Positions 52,872 through 62,503 of a stretch of DNA of 64,000 bases are shown here, one piece after another (position 1 is the first letter of the stretch; each line of letters begins with the position of its first letter). The DNA is from Sphingomonadales bacterium. Its GTDB lineage: Bacteria; Bacteroidota; Bacteroidia; Flavobacteriales_D; Crocinitomicaceae. The notes beneath the pieces were generated by a model. That model was not told the DNA's origin. It saw only the letters and a list, made by a program, of their open reading frames with translations, and ran no database searches. The translations under genes and the position numbers were made by a program. Location of the stretch: contig VHBC01000006.1 of the NCBI GenBank assembly GCA_016872115.1, positions 1-64,000 of the forward strand, written 5' to 3'.

Positions 52872-54269
52872 CTAGTCGAGCGAACCAATCATTTTTGATG
52901 GATCAACGAGTTGATCATATTCTTCAGAACTAACATGGCCAAGGCCCACAGCTGCTTCTTTTAAAGTGGTGCCATTTTTATGGGCATATTTAGCAATTTC
53001 AGCAGCTTTATAGTATCCAATTTTTGTGTTGAGTGCTGTCACAAGCATTAAAGAGTTGTCTAGATGTTGTTTTACGATAGGTAGGTTGGCCTCAATACCA
53101 ATAGCACAATTGTCTGTAAAGGAAACACAAGCATCGCCAATTAGGCGTGCCGATTGTAGAACATTGGCAGCAATTACAGGCTTAAACACATTGAGTTCAA
53201 AGTGACCGTTTGAACCCGCAATGCTCACAGTTACGTCGTTACCCATGACTTGGGCGCAAACCATAGTAAGCGCTTCTGGCTGTGTAGGGTTGACTTTGCC
53301 AGGCATAATTGAAGAGCCCGGTTCGTTGTCTGGAATGATGATTTCACCAATTCCACAACGCGGCCCTGAAGAAAGCATACGGATGTCGTTTGCTATTTTC
53401 ATCAGCGCAACAGCGCTGCGTTTGAGTGCCCCAGAAAGTTCTACCATAGCGTCGTGTGCGGCCAACGCCTCAAATTTATTAGCGGCGGTGATGAATGGAA
53501 GGCCTGTGAATTCAGCTATTTTTTTAGCCACCAATACATCATATCCTTTAGGTGTATTGAGTCCCGTACCAACTGCGGTTCCACCGAGTGCAAGTTCAGA
53601 AACAGCAACTAACGCATTTTGAATGGCGCGTATGGAGTAATCGATCTGAGCGACATAACCGCTAAATTCTTGACCTAAGGTCAAGGGCGTGGCATCCATA
53701 AAGTGGGTGCGCCCCGTCTTGACTACGTCTTTGAATTGAATCACTTTTTGTTGCAAAACCTCACGAAGGTGTTTGAGACCAGGCAAGGTAATATCTACAG
53801 TCATTTTGTATGCAGCAATGTGCATAGCGGTAGGGTAGGTATCGTTAGAAGATTGTGATTTATTGACGTCATCATTGGGGTTCAGTACCCTTTGCTCGTC
53901 TAAAAGATTTCCACCATTCATGACGTGCGCACGGTTGGCAATTACTTCGTTACAGTTCATATTAGACTGTGTTCCAGACCCTGTTTGCCAAATCACTAAT
54001 GGAAATTCACCGTTATGTTGACCCGATAAAATCTCATCGCAAACCCCCGATATAAGGTCTCTTTTTTCTTGTGGTAAAACACCTAATTGATGATTGGCAT
54101 GAGCGGCAGCCTTTTTAAGGTAAGCGAACGCATAAATGACCTCAATTGGCATAGAGCCTTCAGGGCCAATTTTAAAATTGTTGCGCGAACGTTCTGTTTG
54201 CGCTCCCCAATAGCGTTGAGCAGGCACTTTAACCTCACCCATGGTGTCTTTTTCAATGCGAAATCCCAT
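52872..54269 (-). CDS. fumC: Class II fumarate hydratase
   Basis: TCA-cycle enzyme converting fumarate to malate; iron-independent. 465 residues. Family signature [15 protein letters not shown], and substrate motifs [32 protein letters not shown] and [12 protein letters not shown] (catalytic His) are intact. It neighbours icd, so two TCA enzymes sit side by side. The opposite-strand mini-gene starts 65 bp upstream. Confidence 0.96.
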   Translation of the reverse strand: MGFRIEKDTMGEVKVPAQRYWGAQTERSRNNFKIGPEGSMPIEVIYAFAYLKKAAAHANHQLGVLPQEKRDLISGVCDEILSGQHNGEFPLVIWQTGSGTQSNMNCNEVIANRAHVMNGGNLLDEQRVLNPNDDVNKSQSSNDTYPTAMHIAAYKMTVDITLPGLKHLREVLQQKVIQFKDVVKTGRTHFMDATPLTLGQEFSGYVAQIDYSIRAIQNALVAVSELALGGTAVGTGLNTPKGYDVLVAKKIAEFTGLPFITAANKFEALAAHDAMVELSGALKRSAVALMKIANDIRMLSSGPRCGIGEIIIPDNEPGSSIMPGKVNPTQPEALTMVCAQVMGNDVTVSIAGSNGHFELNVFKPVIAANVLQSARLIGDACVSFTDNCAIGIEANLPIVKQHLDNSLMLVTALNTKIGYYKAAEIAKYAHKNGTTLKEAAVGLGHVSSEEYDQLVDPSKMIGSLD

Positions 54270-54296
54270 TTTTTAGTGTTTATGAATTTATTTGTG

Positions 54297-54304
54297 TAAT
54301 TTTG
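54297..54304 (+). promoter_or_regulatory. -7 box TAATTTTG for the 51-aa gene
   Basis: Perfect TAnnTTTG, 30 bp before the ATG at 54335. Confidence 0.55.
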
Positions 54305-54334
54305 AATCGTTTTCAAATGCAAAAATAATAGAAG

Positions 54335-54490
54335 ATGAGCACTTTCGGTATTGTAATGTTTCTTTTAATAGGCGGAATGGCCTTTTGGATGTTATTCTTT
54401 TTATTGGGTTTCATCCTTCCATATTGGCTTACACTTGGTCTTTTCGAACAATTACGTCCAAAACGTATTTTTGACGAAGAGTCAAAATAA
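54335..54490 (+). CDS. Small membrane protein, 51 aa
   Basis: Short gene with two closely spaced hydrophobic stretches (FGIVMFLLIGGMAFWMLFFL and GFILPYWLTLGLF) and a charged tail (EQLRPKRIFDEESK). It has its own -7 box and a terminator 20 bp after the stop, so it is a complete small transcription unit. No family is recognised. Confidence 0.6.
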   Translation: MSTFGIVMFLLIGGMAFWMLFFLLGFILPYWLTLGLFEQLRPKRIFDEESK

Positions 54491-54510
54491 AGAAAATACA
54501 CTTTTAACCG

Positions 54511-54535
54511 AAAGCGCCCACAAGGCGCTTTTTTT
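54511..54535. terminator. Bidirectional intrinsic terminator
   Basis: Stem AAAGCGCC / GGCGCTTT with a 5-nt loop and T-run on the plus strand. It ends the 51-aa gene and touches the stop codon of the bestrophin gene on the other strand. Confidence 0.85.
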
Positions 54536-55400
54536 ATACGCCAAAAATTTGTTGGCAGTTTTGATGAATGGTCATACATATTTGGTCTGTTGGGAGGTCA
54601 TTTTCATCCGAACCAAAAGGATCTTCAATTTCTTCGGCCAGTAGTTCCATACTGACTAGGGCGTAAAACACAAATGTCGAAATGAAAGCGGAGAAATAAC
54701 CAAATAGCGGCACAAATGCCAGCGGCATTGTCAGTACGTAAATAAAAATAAACTTTTTAATAAAAAGACTGTAAGAAAAGGGAATCGGGGTGTTTTTAAT
54801 ACGCTCACACGCTCCTAACGAAGCAACAAGCGAATCAATGTCTTTTTGAATGGCTAGCCAAATTTCATGACTGATGATTTGGCCGTCGAGTAAAGTTTGA
54901 ATTTCGCTGCGCAGTTTCTGTTGAATAGCTAAAGGTTGATGCCCGTCAACTACAACATCATTTTGATATTTTGGAAGTTCGGGGTCGCTTTCTAGTGCAT
55001 TGTCTCGTAGGTGATTTTTCATGGCGAATACAAACAATGTGATCAATTCTTTTAGCAACACCTTTTGTTCGTTTGAAATACCAAGTACACTTAGCTTCGC
55101 GCTTAAACTACGCGTATCATTGACAATCGAACCCCATGCTTTTCTACCCTCCCACCAACGATCATAGGCGGTATTTGTCCGAAACACCAACAATAATGAA
55201 ATCACAAAGCCCAATAATGAATATACAACTGTGAGGTTTTTAAGAAAAACAGCTTCTGGAAAAAAAGCAATTTCGATATATGCAATTAGAATGGATAAAA
55301 GACTGATGTAAACCAATTCCTTCCACATCATTCTTGCCGTATCACTTTTGTGAAAGGAAAAAATAAAGGAAAGCCAATTTTTCGGATTGTAGTTGATCAT
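54534..55400 (-). CDS. Bestrophin-family ion channel
   Basis: 288-residue inner-membrane anion or cation channel of the bacterial bestrophin (UPF0187) family. Motifs: LLSILIAYIEIAFFP, FRTNTAYDRWWEGRKAWGSIVNDTRSL and PLAFVPLFGYFSAFIST, with the C-terminal EIEDPFGSDENDLPTD typical of the family. The ATG at 55400 is 20 bp after a perfect -7 box; longer starts precede that box. Confidence 0.93.
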   Translation of the reverse strand: MINYNPKNWLSFIFSFHKSDTARMMWKELVYISLLSILIAYIEIAFFPEAVFLKNLTVVYSLLGFVISLLLVFRTNTAYDRWWEGRKAWGSIVNDTRSLSAKLSVLGISNEQKVLLKELITLFVFAMKNHLRDNALESDPELPKYQNDVVVDGHQPLAIQQKLRSEIQTLLDGQIISHEIWLAIQKDIDSLVASLGACERIKNTPIPFSYSLFIKKFIFIYVLTMPLAFVPLFGYFSAFISTFVFYALVSMELLAEEIEDPFGSDENDLPTDQICMTIHQNCQQIFGV

Positions 55401-55420
55401 GATGTTTTTAGTTAGAAGTA

Positions 55421-55428
55421 CAAAAGTA
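55421..55428 (-). promoter_or_regulatory. -7 box TACTTTTG for bestrophin
   Basis: Perfect TAnnTTTG on the minus strand, 20 bp before the ATG. Confidence 0.6.
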
Positions 55429-55455
55429 AAATACTTTAGGCACATAAAATTTGTT

Positions 55456-55463
55456 TAATTTCG
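55456..55463 (+). promoter_or_regulatory. -7 box TAATTTCG for tryptophan 2,3-dioxygenase
   Basis: TAnnTTCG variant, 24 bp before the ATG at 55488. Confidence 0.5.
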
Positions 55464-55487
55464 AATCACAATATCAAGTAACACCAA

Positions 55488-56438
55488 ATGGAAATTACAC
55501 CGGAACTCAAAGAGAAATTAGACTTACTTCATCAAAAATATGCGGCTTTAGGTGAAGATTTCAACGCGTATCTCGAAGGTTTGTTATATACCGATGTCAC
55601 AACTTATTGGGATTATATTCAGCTCGACACCTTATTAAGTTTGCAAAAAACAAAGACATCCTTTCCTGACGAGGTTGTATTTATAATGTATCATCAAATT
55701 ACAGAGCTATATTTCAAATTGGCTCTAAGAGAATTTGAAGCATTGGGCAAAACACAAAATCCAGATAAAAAACACTTTGTTGATCGCGTCACGCGCATCA
55801 ACCGTTACTTCGATGCGCTTGTAAATAGCTTCGAAATCATGATCAATGGCATGGACCGGGTCGAATTTTTAAAGTTTCGAATGAGTCTTTTACCGGCGTC
55901 TGGTTTTCAATCGGCGCAATACCGAGAAATCGAAATTTACAGTACTGACTTCATTAATTTAGTAGCTAAAGATCAGCGCGCGTCATTAAAAGATGAGCGA
56001 GAAATTAGCAAAATGTTTGACAAGATTTATTGGAAGGCAGGCGCCACCGAGGTTGCTACTGGCAAAAAGACCCTCACACTTATTCAGTTTGAAGAGAAGT
56101 ACAAGGACCAATTTATTGCACATGGCGAGCATTGTAAAGACAAAAATCTATGGCAGGTGTACTTGCGCCTTAATCTTGAAGATCAGCAAGACGAAGCAGT
56201 GAAACAAGCTTTGCGCCAAAATGACATCAACGTAAACATCAATTGGCCGCTGGCACATTATAAATCGGCTGTCCGTTATTTGGCTCGTCAAGACAAAGAT
56301 GTGGCGGCAACTGGAGGAACCAATTGGCAAAAGTACCTGCCTCCACGTTTTCAAAAGCGCATTTTTTATCCACACCTATGGTCTAACGAAGAAATGGACA
56401 ATTGGGGCAAGGCCTGGGTAGAGGAATCACTTAATTAG
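55488..56438 (+). CDS. kynA: Tryptophan 2,3-dioxygenase
   Basis: Heme enzyme opening the indole ring of tryptophan to N-formylkynurenine, first step of the kynurenine route. 316 residues. Motifs: VVFIMYHQITELYFKLALRE and FRMSLLPASGFQSAQYREIE (substrate-binding Arg and SGFQS). No other kynurenine gene is in the window. It overlaps the convergent OppA-like gene by 8 bp. Confidence 0.94.
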   Translation: MEITPELKEKLDLLHQKYAALGEDFNAYLEGLLYTDVTTYWDYIQLDTLLSLQKTKTSFPDEVVFIMYHQITELYFKLALREFEALGKTQNPDKKHFVDRVTRINRYFDALVNSFEIMINGMDRVEFLKFRMSLLPASGFQSAQYREIEIYSTDFINLVAKDQRASLKDEREISKMFDKIYWKAGATEVATGKKTLTLIQFEEKYKDQFIAHGEHCKDKNLWQVYLRLNLEDQQDEAVKQALRQNDINVNINWPLAHYKSAVRYLARQDKDVAATGGTNWQKYLPPRFQKRIFYPHLWSNEEMDNWGKAWVEESLN

Positions 56439-58119
56439 TTTTAAGCTCTTTGATATAGAGTTGCGCGTAGTCAATTAATCCAACCTGATTGAGCACAAGA
56501 CCACGCAAATGCAGCTGATTGAGCAAAATGAAACCTTCTGTATATATTGGCAAAAATGCGTTCTGTACTAAGATTTCTTTTTCACACAGGCGCTCTGCAT
56601 ATTGTTTTTTCTTTTCATTTTGAGCTAATAACGCGGCTAAATAAAGCGCATCAACTTTGTGGTTTTTGAAAAAAATCGGCTTTTGGGCACCACTGTAAAA
56701 AAGCCTAAGATAAGATTCTGCGCCCGCATAATCGCCAATCCAACCGCTGCGCCAAAGCGCGTTTTTTAATGAGCCCTTTGGTTCTTCTGTTCTCAGAACA
56801 ATGTTTACACTAAGGTTTTTTCGAAGCATTTGGGCAACCGAACTACACCAACGATAGGCGAGCGTGTTTTTTGCCGCGCCCACATAAAGATAAATTATAG
56901 GCAATGGGTTTTTACTGTTATACCCAGCCTGGGCAAGTGCTTTTTGGGCGTCCACAACACTTTCTTCAAAAGAACGTATCGCATTTCTTTTTGCCGCATT
57001 TAATCCGCCATGGGAGGCTGGAATAAAATATCCATTCAGCGGGAGCCCCTCTCCTTTGAGCATTTCGTCGCAAATCGTTTTGGTGTCTATTGCTAAAGCA
57101 AACGCTTTGCGTAAGGCAGGGTTGTTAAAAGGCGTTTTAGTACAGTCAAATTGTAAAAAATGAATTTTTGCTGCATTTTTTATATAGACTTCATGCAACG
57201 GATTTTTTCCTGATTTGGCATCATTTAATGTTCCAAATGCTTCTTGAAGGTCATCTACGGGCAGATCAAATAGAAGGTCTAGTTTATCTTGGAGAAATAA
57301 CTTTTGCGCTTCAGCTCCGCTGACACCATATTTAAGGATGACTTTATCCATGTAGGGAAGTTGATTGCCATGCACATCCCTTCTCCAATAGTTTTTGTTT
57401 GACCTAAATTCAGCCTTATTCCTGTCGGAATGATGAAGTTGAAAAGGCCCTGTTCCAACAGGGCGCTTGTAAAAAAGAGATTTATAGTATTTAGCAGCTT
57501 GCAGACTCATTATTCCAAAACTAGGACTTCCAAGTAATTGAATAAAATGATTGTAGGGCGCAGTCAGTTTAATTTCTAGTAAGTAGTCGTCCACAATTCG
57601 GATTCCTTTCACCTTTTTAAGAAGTGGATTTTCTTGGTGTTGGTAAAAAGCCGTTCCGCCAACTATAAGCCCAGCAAAGTAAGCGTTTGGTTCGGTCTGC
57701 TTGATGTTCGCACAGGCTAAAGAAAGACTAAAAGCGACATCAGCAGCTGTGAGCTCATCGGAGGCAAGTCTAAAGCAAGTGTCTGGGGCAAAGCGCACAT
57801 TTTTTCTTAGCGAAATGCGCACCGTTTTCTTGTCCGAAAGAACGGTTATTTTTTTGGCAAGCAGGTAATTCCAGCCCCGTTGATTATTCGCAGGCTTGAT
57901 TAAAGGCTCGAAGATCAGTTGCTGAACTCGGTGATGGTCAAGTGTGTTGGCCGCAAGTGGATTCAAAGAGGCGCAGTTGCTTTTTATAGCAAGGCGCAAT
58001 TCACCACCAAATTGTTTACCTCCTTTAGCTAGGGAGTTGTTTTGCATTGTAAAATAATAGGCGATAACCGCTACTGCAAGTATACTGGTTAACCAAATTA
58101 TTTTCTTGTGTTTTGTCAT
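56431..58119 (-). CDS. Oligopeptide-type substrate-binding protein (SBP family 5)
   Basis: 562 residues. One N-terminal membrane segment (IIWLTSILAVAVIAYYF) with no clear cleavage site or lipobox suggests an anchored periplasmic protein. The body has the family 5 pattern (GGELRLAIKSNCASLNPLAAN; KRPVGTGPFQLHHSDRNKAEF; NPALRKAFALAIDTKTI). No ABC permease or ATPase is next to it. It binds peptides or nickel-type ligands in other bacteria; here the ligand is unknown. Confidence 0.88.
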   Translation of the reverse strand: MTKHKKIIWLTSILAVAVIAYYFTMQNNSLAKGGKQFGGELRLAIKSNCASLNPLAANTLDHHRVQQLIFEPLIKPANNQRGWNYLLAKKITVLSDKKTVRISLRKNVRFAPDTCFRLASDELTAADVAFSLSLACANIKQTEPNAYFAGLIVGGTAFYQHQENPLLKKVKGIRIVDDYLLEIKLTAPYNHFIQLLGSPSFGIMSLQAAKYYKSLFYKRPVGTGPFQLHHSDRNKAEFRSNKNYWRRDVHGNQLPYMDKVILKYGVSGAEAQKLFLQDKLDLLFDLPVDDLQEAFGTLNDAKSGKNPLHEVYIKNAAKIHFLQFDCTKTPFNNPALRKAFALAIDTKTICDEMLKGEGLPLNGYFIPASHGGLNAAKRNAIRSFEESVVDAQKALAQAGYNSKNPLPIIYLYVGAAKNTLAYRWCSSVAQMLRKNLSVNIVLRTEEPKGSLKNALWRSGWIGDYAGAESYLRLFYSGAQKPIFFKNHKVDALYLAALLAQNEKKKQYAERLCEKEILVQNAFLPIYTEGFILLNQLHLRGLVLNQVGLIDYAQLYIKELKTN

Positions 58120-58130
58120 ATAGCTTTCGA

Positions 58131-58138
58131 CAAATGTA
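58131..58138 (-). promoter_or_regulatory. -7 box TACATTTG for the OppA-like gene
   Basis: Perfect TAnnTTTG on the minus strand, 11 bp before the ATG. Confidence 0.6.
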
Positions 58139-58160
58139 AGAAGCTATAGTCAATTTATAT

Positions 58161-58182
58161 AAAAAAAGGGGGCGACCCCCCT
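58161..58182 (-). terminator. Intrinsic terminator after the adhesin gene
   Basis: On the minus strand: AAGGGGGG-type stem, 3-nt loop, CCCCCTT and a run of seven T. Confidence 0.85.
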
Positions 58183-58186
58183 TTAA

Positions 58187-60529
58187 TTATTTTTTGTTTA
58201 CCAAATGCAAGAAACCGTGACCGCTTACCTCTTGGTTGTTGAGGCCTATTGCAATATACTTATAAAAGTAAACGCCTTCACTAGCGGGTTCACCATTTAT
58301 TTTACCATCCCATGCGGGATTGTTATTGATGAGATCCAATGAGGTGGCGTCGAATAAAACATTGCCCCAACGATTTAAGATCATAAGCTGGAGTTCGATG
58401 ACGTTTTTACTGTCGAGATAGAAGGTTTCGTTGCTGTTGTCTGCATTTGGACTAAATACGTTTGGAGCAACAACTTCAGGACGAGCGTACTCACAACTAC
58501 CGTCATCGATAAGTGCATTTGGATCATAGTTCAGTGCCAATGAATCTGTACAACCCGTAGGATATACACAGGAACCATTATCAACGTTGGCATTTGGATT
58601 ATAGTTGGTCGCCAATGGATCTGTACAGCCACATACGTTTACTTGAATAGTTATGGCCGCCACATCTGTACATTGAGGGCCTTGGCTGGCTGAAAGGGTG
58701 ATGGTGTAGTTGCCAAAAGGCACATCAAAAACATGGGCTTGTGGGCTGAGGTCATTGCTGCTTCCGGTTTGACCATCGCCAAAGTTCCAGCTGTATGAGG
58801 TTGCGTTTTGACTGGTGTTGGTGAACGTGACGCTGAGCGGCGCGCAACCCGAGGTAACACTCGCGCTAAATTCAGCAATCGGCGGATCAAGAAGGTCAAC
58901 AAATGCACTATCTGAAACTGTACAAACGTTGTCTTCTATAGTGATGTAATACCAACCGGAAGGCAGGTTTTGCCAAACAGACGCATCAATAAATCCGTTT
59001 GGACCAGGCCCCGTCCAGTTATATTGCGGCACGCCTTGCGTTCCGAATACTTGTACAGAGACAAAACCACTTGGCACACAATTAGAAGGCCCAACATAAA
59101 TAGTGTCGATGCCCAAGGTTTGATTCATGGTTACCGTAACGGTGTCTGTTTGTGTGAAATCACAGTTGTCAGTAGCGGTAACTAAGTAATACATAGTGCC
59201 GTTTTGCCCAATACCAACAGAAATCGAGTCGTTCGTACCAAGGTTGGCGCCAGCTAGGTTTTCCCATTGATAGTCATAAGGCGCATAGCCCCCCGAGGCA
59301 CTGGCCGTTAACCAAACGCTGTCGGTAGCGCAGTAAACAGTGGGGTTATTGCCGGTTATATTAATAATGGGGCCTTCGCCTATATAAATGGTTCCCGAAG
59401 AAGTAATGGTGTCTCCACATGGATTGATGAGTTGCACCGTAATTACAACTGATTCAAAACCCTCATTGATACCATCTTGAGTGGGTATTAGGGTGATAAT
59501 AATGGTGTCTTCACCCGGTAAAAAAGTTATTGGGTTGGGCAAGGTGTTGTAGTCAATACCTTGTTGGGCAACACCTCCAATAGTATAGTTGATAATAAGC
59601 GTGTCGTTGACCTGTCCAGGAGGGCGCGTAAAAATAAAGTCGGCGTAGGTACAGCCTTCGACAATTGTCGTGTCTCCGGAAACCGTTGCAACGGTAACAT
59701 CTACGGCAGCAGAACTAAAAGATCCTGCCTCTAGAAAAACACCAGAGTCGTAAGATTGGTCACCAACGTTGGAAATTCCCAATTTGATGTGATATAATTG
59801 GTTGCATTGAACACTTGCTGCTGCGGTTAGCAGAACGGTTGTGCCATCGTATTGAATGGCATCGCCATAGGTTAGCGTAGAGGCGGCTTCGTTGAACACG
59901 TAATATTGCGTATTAGAGGCGTCGCCTACATTATTAATGGTTACCGGAATGCCGCCGGGAATGGTGGCAATATTTGTTCCGCCATTTGGATAACCCGCTA
60001 AAGTGTACGGACCTGTAATTCCTGGCCCCCACAAGAAAAGCCCAAAGGCGTCGTTGAATGATGATGGCGAGAATTCTGGATATTCGTCAGAGCCGAACAT
60101 GTAATTGAAAACAAGCGAGTCTCCAGATGGAATAAAGTCAAATTCCAATACCACCCCGTTGGTAACGTTACCTGCGGCGATGTCGTTAAGGTGTGGGTCC
60201 GTGGAAACTGAAGATGTTGGTGGGTTGTTGTTGGTAAAGGAAGGGCTGTTATTGGGGCCAACCGCAGCTGAAGCATTCCCTGTGGTTAGGATAAGACCAT
60301 TATTAATTGGAAAGGCTGGGTTGGTGTTGGTAAAATAACCGACGTTTGATTGTGCAGTGTTGGCTAAGGCTGGATTGCCGTTAATGGTCACATTAAAGGC
60401 GGTAACACCAAAACCAAGCAAGACATTGTCAACGAGTTGTTGGGGTGTTTGAGTGGTAGAAACGGCAATTGGTTGCGCAAAAACAGGGCCAATTGAGAAT
60501 ATAAAAATGAGGTGTAGTACGTGTTTCAT
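58187..60529 (-). CDS. T9SS type B secreted adhesin with choice-of-anchor L domain
   Basis: 780 residues. Signal peptide (IFSIGPVFAQ), a choice-of-anchor L domain (about 20-245; NNGLILTTGNAS, FNYMFGSDEYPEF, NDAFGLFLWGPG), a Calx-beta-like region (about 265-370; FLPGEDTIIITLIPTQDG), Ig/SprB-like segments (about 375-540), a PKD domain (about 545-635; SYSWNFGDGQTG) and two short Cys repeats (GCTDPLATNYNPNANVDNGS and a second copy). The end is the gliding-motility-associated type B sorting domain (APNVFSPNADNSNETF to HLVNKK). It is a surface adhesin. The ATG at 60529 gives the signal peptide. Confidence 0.92.
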   Translation of the reverse strand: MKHVLHLIFIFSIGPVFAQPIAVSTTQTPQQLVDNVLLGFGVTAFNVTINGNPALANTAQSNVGYFTNTNPAFPINNGLILTTGNASAAVGPNNSPSFTNNNPPTSSVSTDPHLNDIAAGNVTNGVVLEFDFIPSGDSLVFNYMFGSDEYPEFSPSSFNDAFGLFLWGPGITGPYTLAGYPNGGTNIATIPGGIPVTINNVGDASNTQYYVFNEAASTLTYGDAIQYDGTTVLLTAAASVQCNQLYHIKLGISNVGDQSYDSGVFLEAGSFSSAAVDVTVATVSGDTTIVEGCTYADFIFTRPPGQVNDTLIINYTIGGVAQQGIDYNTLPNPITFLPGEDTIIITLIPTQDGINEGFESVVITVQLINPCGDTITSSGTIYIGEGPIINITGNNPTVYCATDSVWLTASASGGYAPYDYQWENLAGANLGTNDSISVGIGQNGTMYYLVTATDNCDFTQTDTVTVTMNQTLGIDTIYVGPSNCVPSGFVSVQVFGTQGVPQYNWTGPGPNGFIDASVWQNLPSGWYYITIEDNVCTVSDSAFVDLLDPPIAEFSASVTSGCAPLSVTFTNTSQNATSYSWNFGDGQTGSSNDLSPQAHVFDVPFGNYTITLSASQGPQCTDVAAITIQVNVCGCTDPLATNYNPNANVDNGSCVYPTGCTDSLALNYDPNALIDDGSCEYARPEVVAPNVFSPNADNSNETFYLDSKNVIELQLMILNRWGNVLFDATSLDLINNNPAWDGKINGEPASEGVYFYKYIAIGLNNQEVSGHGFLHLVNKK

Positions 60530-60553
60530 AAGCAGAAGTTGTCGGTTAGACGT

Positions 60554-60561
60554 CAAAAATA
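60554..60561 (-). promoter_or_regulatory. -7 box TATTTTTG for the adhesin
   Basis: Perfect TAnnTTTG on the minus strand, 24 bp before the ATG; a second match (TAATTTTG) lies at 60579-60586. Confidence 0.5.
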
Positions 60562-60641
60562 GAATTTTAGTTGCATTACAAAATTAATATAAACGCCGAG
60601 GCAGCAAAACCGGGCTATTTTTTGCAACTTTGAGGTATAGA

Positions 60642-62036
60642 ATGAATATGGAAAAAACACAACTTTTAATCAGTCAAAATAAGGACAGATTTATCACTGA
60701 GCTTTTTGAGTTATTGCGCATCCCCTCGGTTTCAGCCGACCCAAATTATCAGGGAGACGTGGCGGCTTGTGCTGCACACCTAGCCGCACACTTTCAATCA
60801 ATCGGACTAGAGAATGTCGAAGTTATTACTACTGCGGGCCACCCTATTGTGTATGCAGATAAAATCATTGATACAGCCCTGCCAACAGTTTTGGTTTACG
60901 GTCATTATGACGTACAACCGGCAGATCCACTAGCGTTATGGCACACCCCTGCTTTTGAGCCCGTAATCAAAGCTACCCCAATCCATCCAGAAGGCGCTAT
61001 TTTTGCCCGCGGCGCTTGCGACGATAAAGGCCAATTTTTTATGCACATCAAGGCTTTAGAAGCAATGCTTCAAGCGCAAGAATTGCCTTGTAATGTGAAG
61101 CTCATGATCGAGGGCGAAGAGGAGGTAGGGAGTCCTAATCTCGCTTTGTTTGTCAGCGCGAACAAACAGAAACTAAAGGCGGACATTATTTTGGTATCAG
61201 ATACCGGGATGCTCGCCAACGACACACCATCGATAACTACAGGATTGCGCGGCCTTAGCTATGTTGAAGTGGAGCTAACGGGCCCTAACCGCGACTTACA
61301 TTCAGGTTTATACGGAGGATGTGTGGCTAACCCCATCAACATTTTAACACAAATGGTCGCTAGTTTGCACGACGAAAATAGGCGTATCACTATACCGGGT
61401 TTTTACGACAAAGTTGTAGAGCTTTCTGCCGCAGATCGTGCCGAAATGGCCAAGGCACCTTTTTCAGAAGCGGCATATTGTGAAGCACTCGATATTCGTG
61501 ATACCCACGGCGAAAAAGGTTACAGCACTATGGAAAGAGGCTCCATTCGTCCGACTTTAGATGTCAATGGTATTTGGGGTGGTTACACGGGTGAGGGTGC
61601 TAAAACGGTCATTGCCTCTAAGGTATTTGCAAAAATTTCTATGCGCTTGGTTCCTGATCAAGACCCCGAAGAAATCACGAGGCTTTTTCAGGCGCATTTT
61701 GAAAGTATCGCACCACAAAGTGTTCGCGTAAAAGTATTGCCACATCATGGCGGTCAACCAGTGGTGACCCCAACAGATTCGCCAGCATACGCTGCAGCCA
61801 GTCTTGCATATGAAACCACTTTTGGCAAAAAACCAATTCCAGTACGCAGCGGCGGCAGCATCCCAATTATAGCTATGTTCGAACAAGAACTTGGGTTGAA
61901 AACGATTTTAATGGGCTTTGGACTTGATAGCGACGCTATTCACAGCCCGAATGAACATTTTGGTTTGTTTAATTTCTTTAAAGGAATAGAAACTATTCCA
62001 TATTTTTTTAAGCATTTTAGTAAAATTCAAGCATGA
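60642..62036 (+). CDS. M20-family dipeptidase (carnosinase/CNDP-like)
   Basis: Cytosolic di-zinc metallopeptidase cleaving dipeptides. About 464 residues. Zinc and catalytic motifs: VLVYGHYDVQPAD (His and Asp), ARGACDDKGQF (bridging Asp), MIEGEEEVGSPN (catalytic Glu pair) and the C-terminal DSDAIHSPNEHF (His). Either ATG at 60642 or 60648 could be the start. It overlaps the next gene by 4 bp. Confidence 0.93.
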   Translation: MNMEKTQLLISQNKDRFITELFELLRIPSVSADPNYQGDVAACAAHLAAHFQSIGLENVEVITTAGHPIVYADKIIDTALPTVLVYGHYDVQPADPLALWHTPAFEPVIKATPIHPEGAIFARGACDDKGQFFMHIKALEAMLQAQELPCNVKLMIEGEEEVGSPNLALFVSANKQKLKADIILVSDTGMLANDTPSITTGLRGLSYVEVELTGPNRDLHSGLYGGCVANPINILTQMVASLHDENRRITIPGFYDKVVELSAADRAEMAKAPFSEAAYCEALDIRDTHGEKGYSTMERGSIRPTLDVNGIWGGYTGEGAKTVIASKVFAKISMRLVPDQDPEEITRLFQAHFESIAPQSVRVKVLPHHGGQPVVTPTDSPAYAAASLAYETTFGKKPIPVRSGGSIPIIAMFEQELGLKTILMGFGLDSDAIHSPNEHFGLFNFFKGIETIPYFFKHFSKIQA

Positions 62037-62503
62037 AGACTTTCCTTTTGATCGCTTTAGCGTTGTGCCTCGCAGCTTGTAAAAGTTTAGAAGAGCCTCT
62101 TGAGCTAGTAAGTTACGACGGCTCACAAATTGAGCAGTTTAGCGGCCAACTTATCAAATTTGAAGCTGGTTTTCATGTGCAAAATAAACTTTGGCTTCCG
62201 GTAAAAATGAAACCAGGATCTTTTGAGATTTTTATCGACCAGCAAAAAATAGGCAATCTCTATTTGGATGAGCCCATCAAATTAAAAGCAAATAAAGAAA
62301 CCGTTCTAAAAGTACCATTGCGTATGATTCCTGAGCCCGGTTTTATCACCATGGCATATAAAGCAGCTAAAAAATCTGCGGTTGGCGTCAAAATAAGTGG
62401 CTATCCAAAAGTGGGCATGTTGTTTTTGTATAAAACGGCGCCTATTTCAAAAGAGTCGCAAATAGATCCAGCACTATTCACTCCGTATTTCCCCACTTTC
62501 TAA
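62033..62503 (+). CDS. LEA14-like lipoprotein
   Basis: 156 residues with a lipoprotein signal (LCLAAC, Cys16) and a single beta-sandwich like the LEA14/water-stress family (LIKFEAGFHVQNKLWLPVKM; GNLYLDEPIKLKANKETVLKVPL). Function in Bacteroidota is unknown. It overlaps the dipeptidase by 4 bp and polA by one base. Confidence 0.82.
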   Translation: MKTFLLIALALCLAACKSLEEPLELVSYDGSQIEQFSGQLIKFEAGFHVQNKLWLPVKMKPGSFEIFIDQQKIGNLYLDEPIKLKANKETVLKVPLRMIPEPGFITMAYKAAKKSAVGVKISGYPKVGMLFLYKTAPISKESQIDPALFTPYFPTF

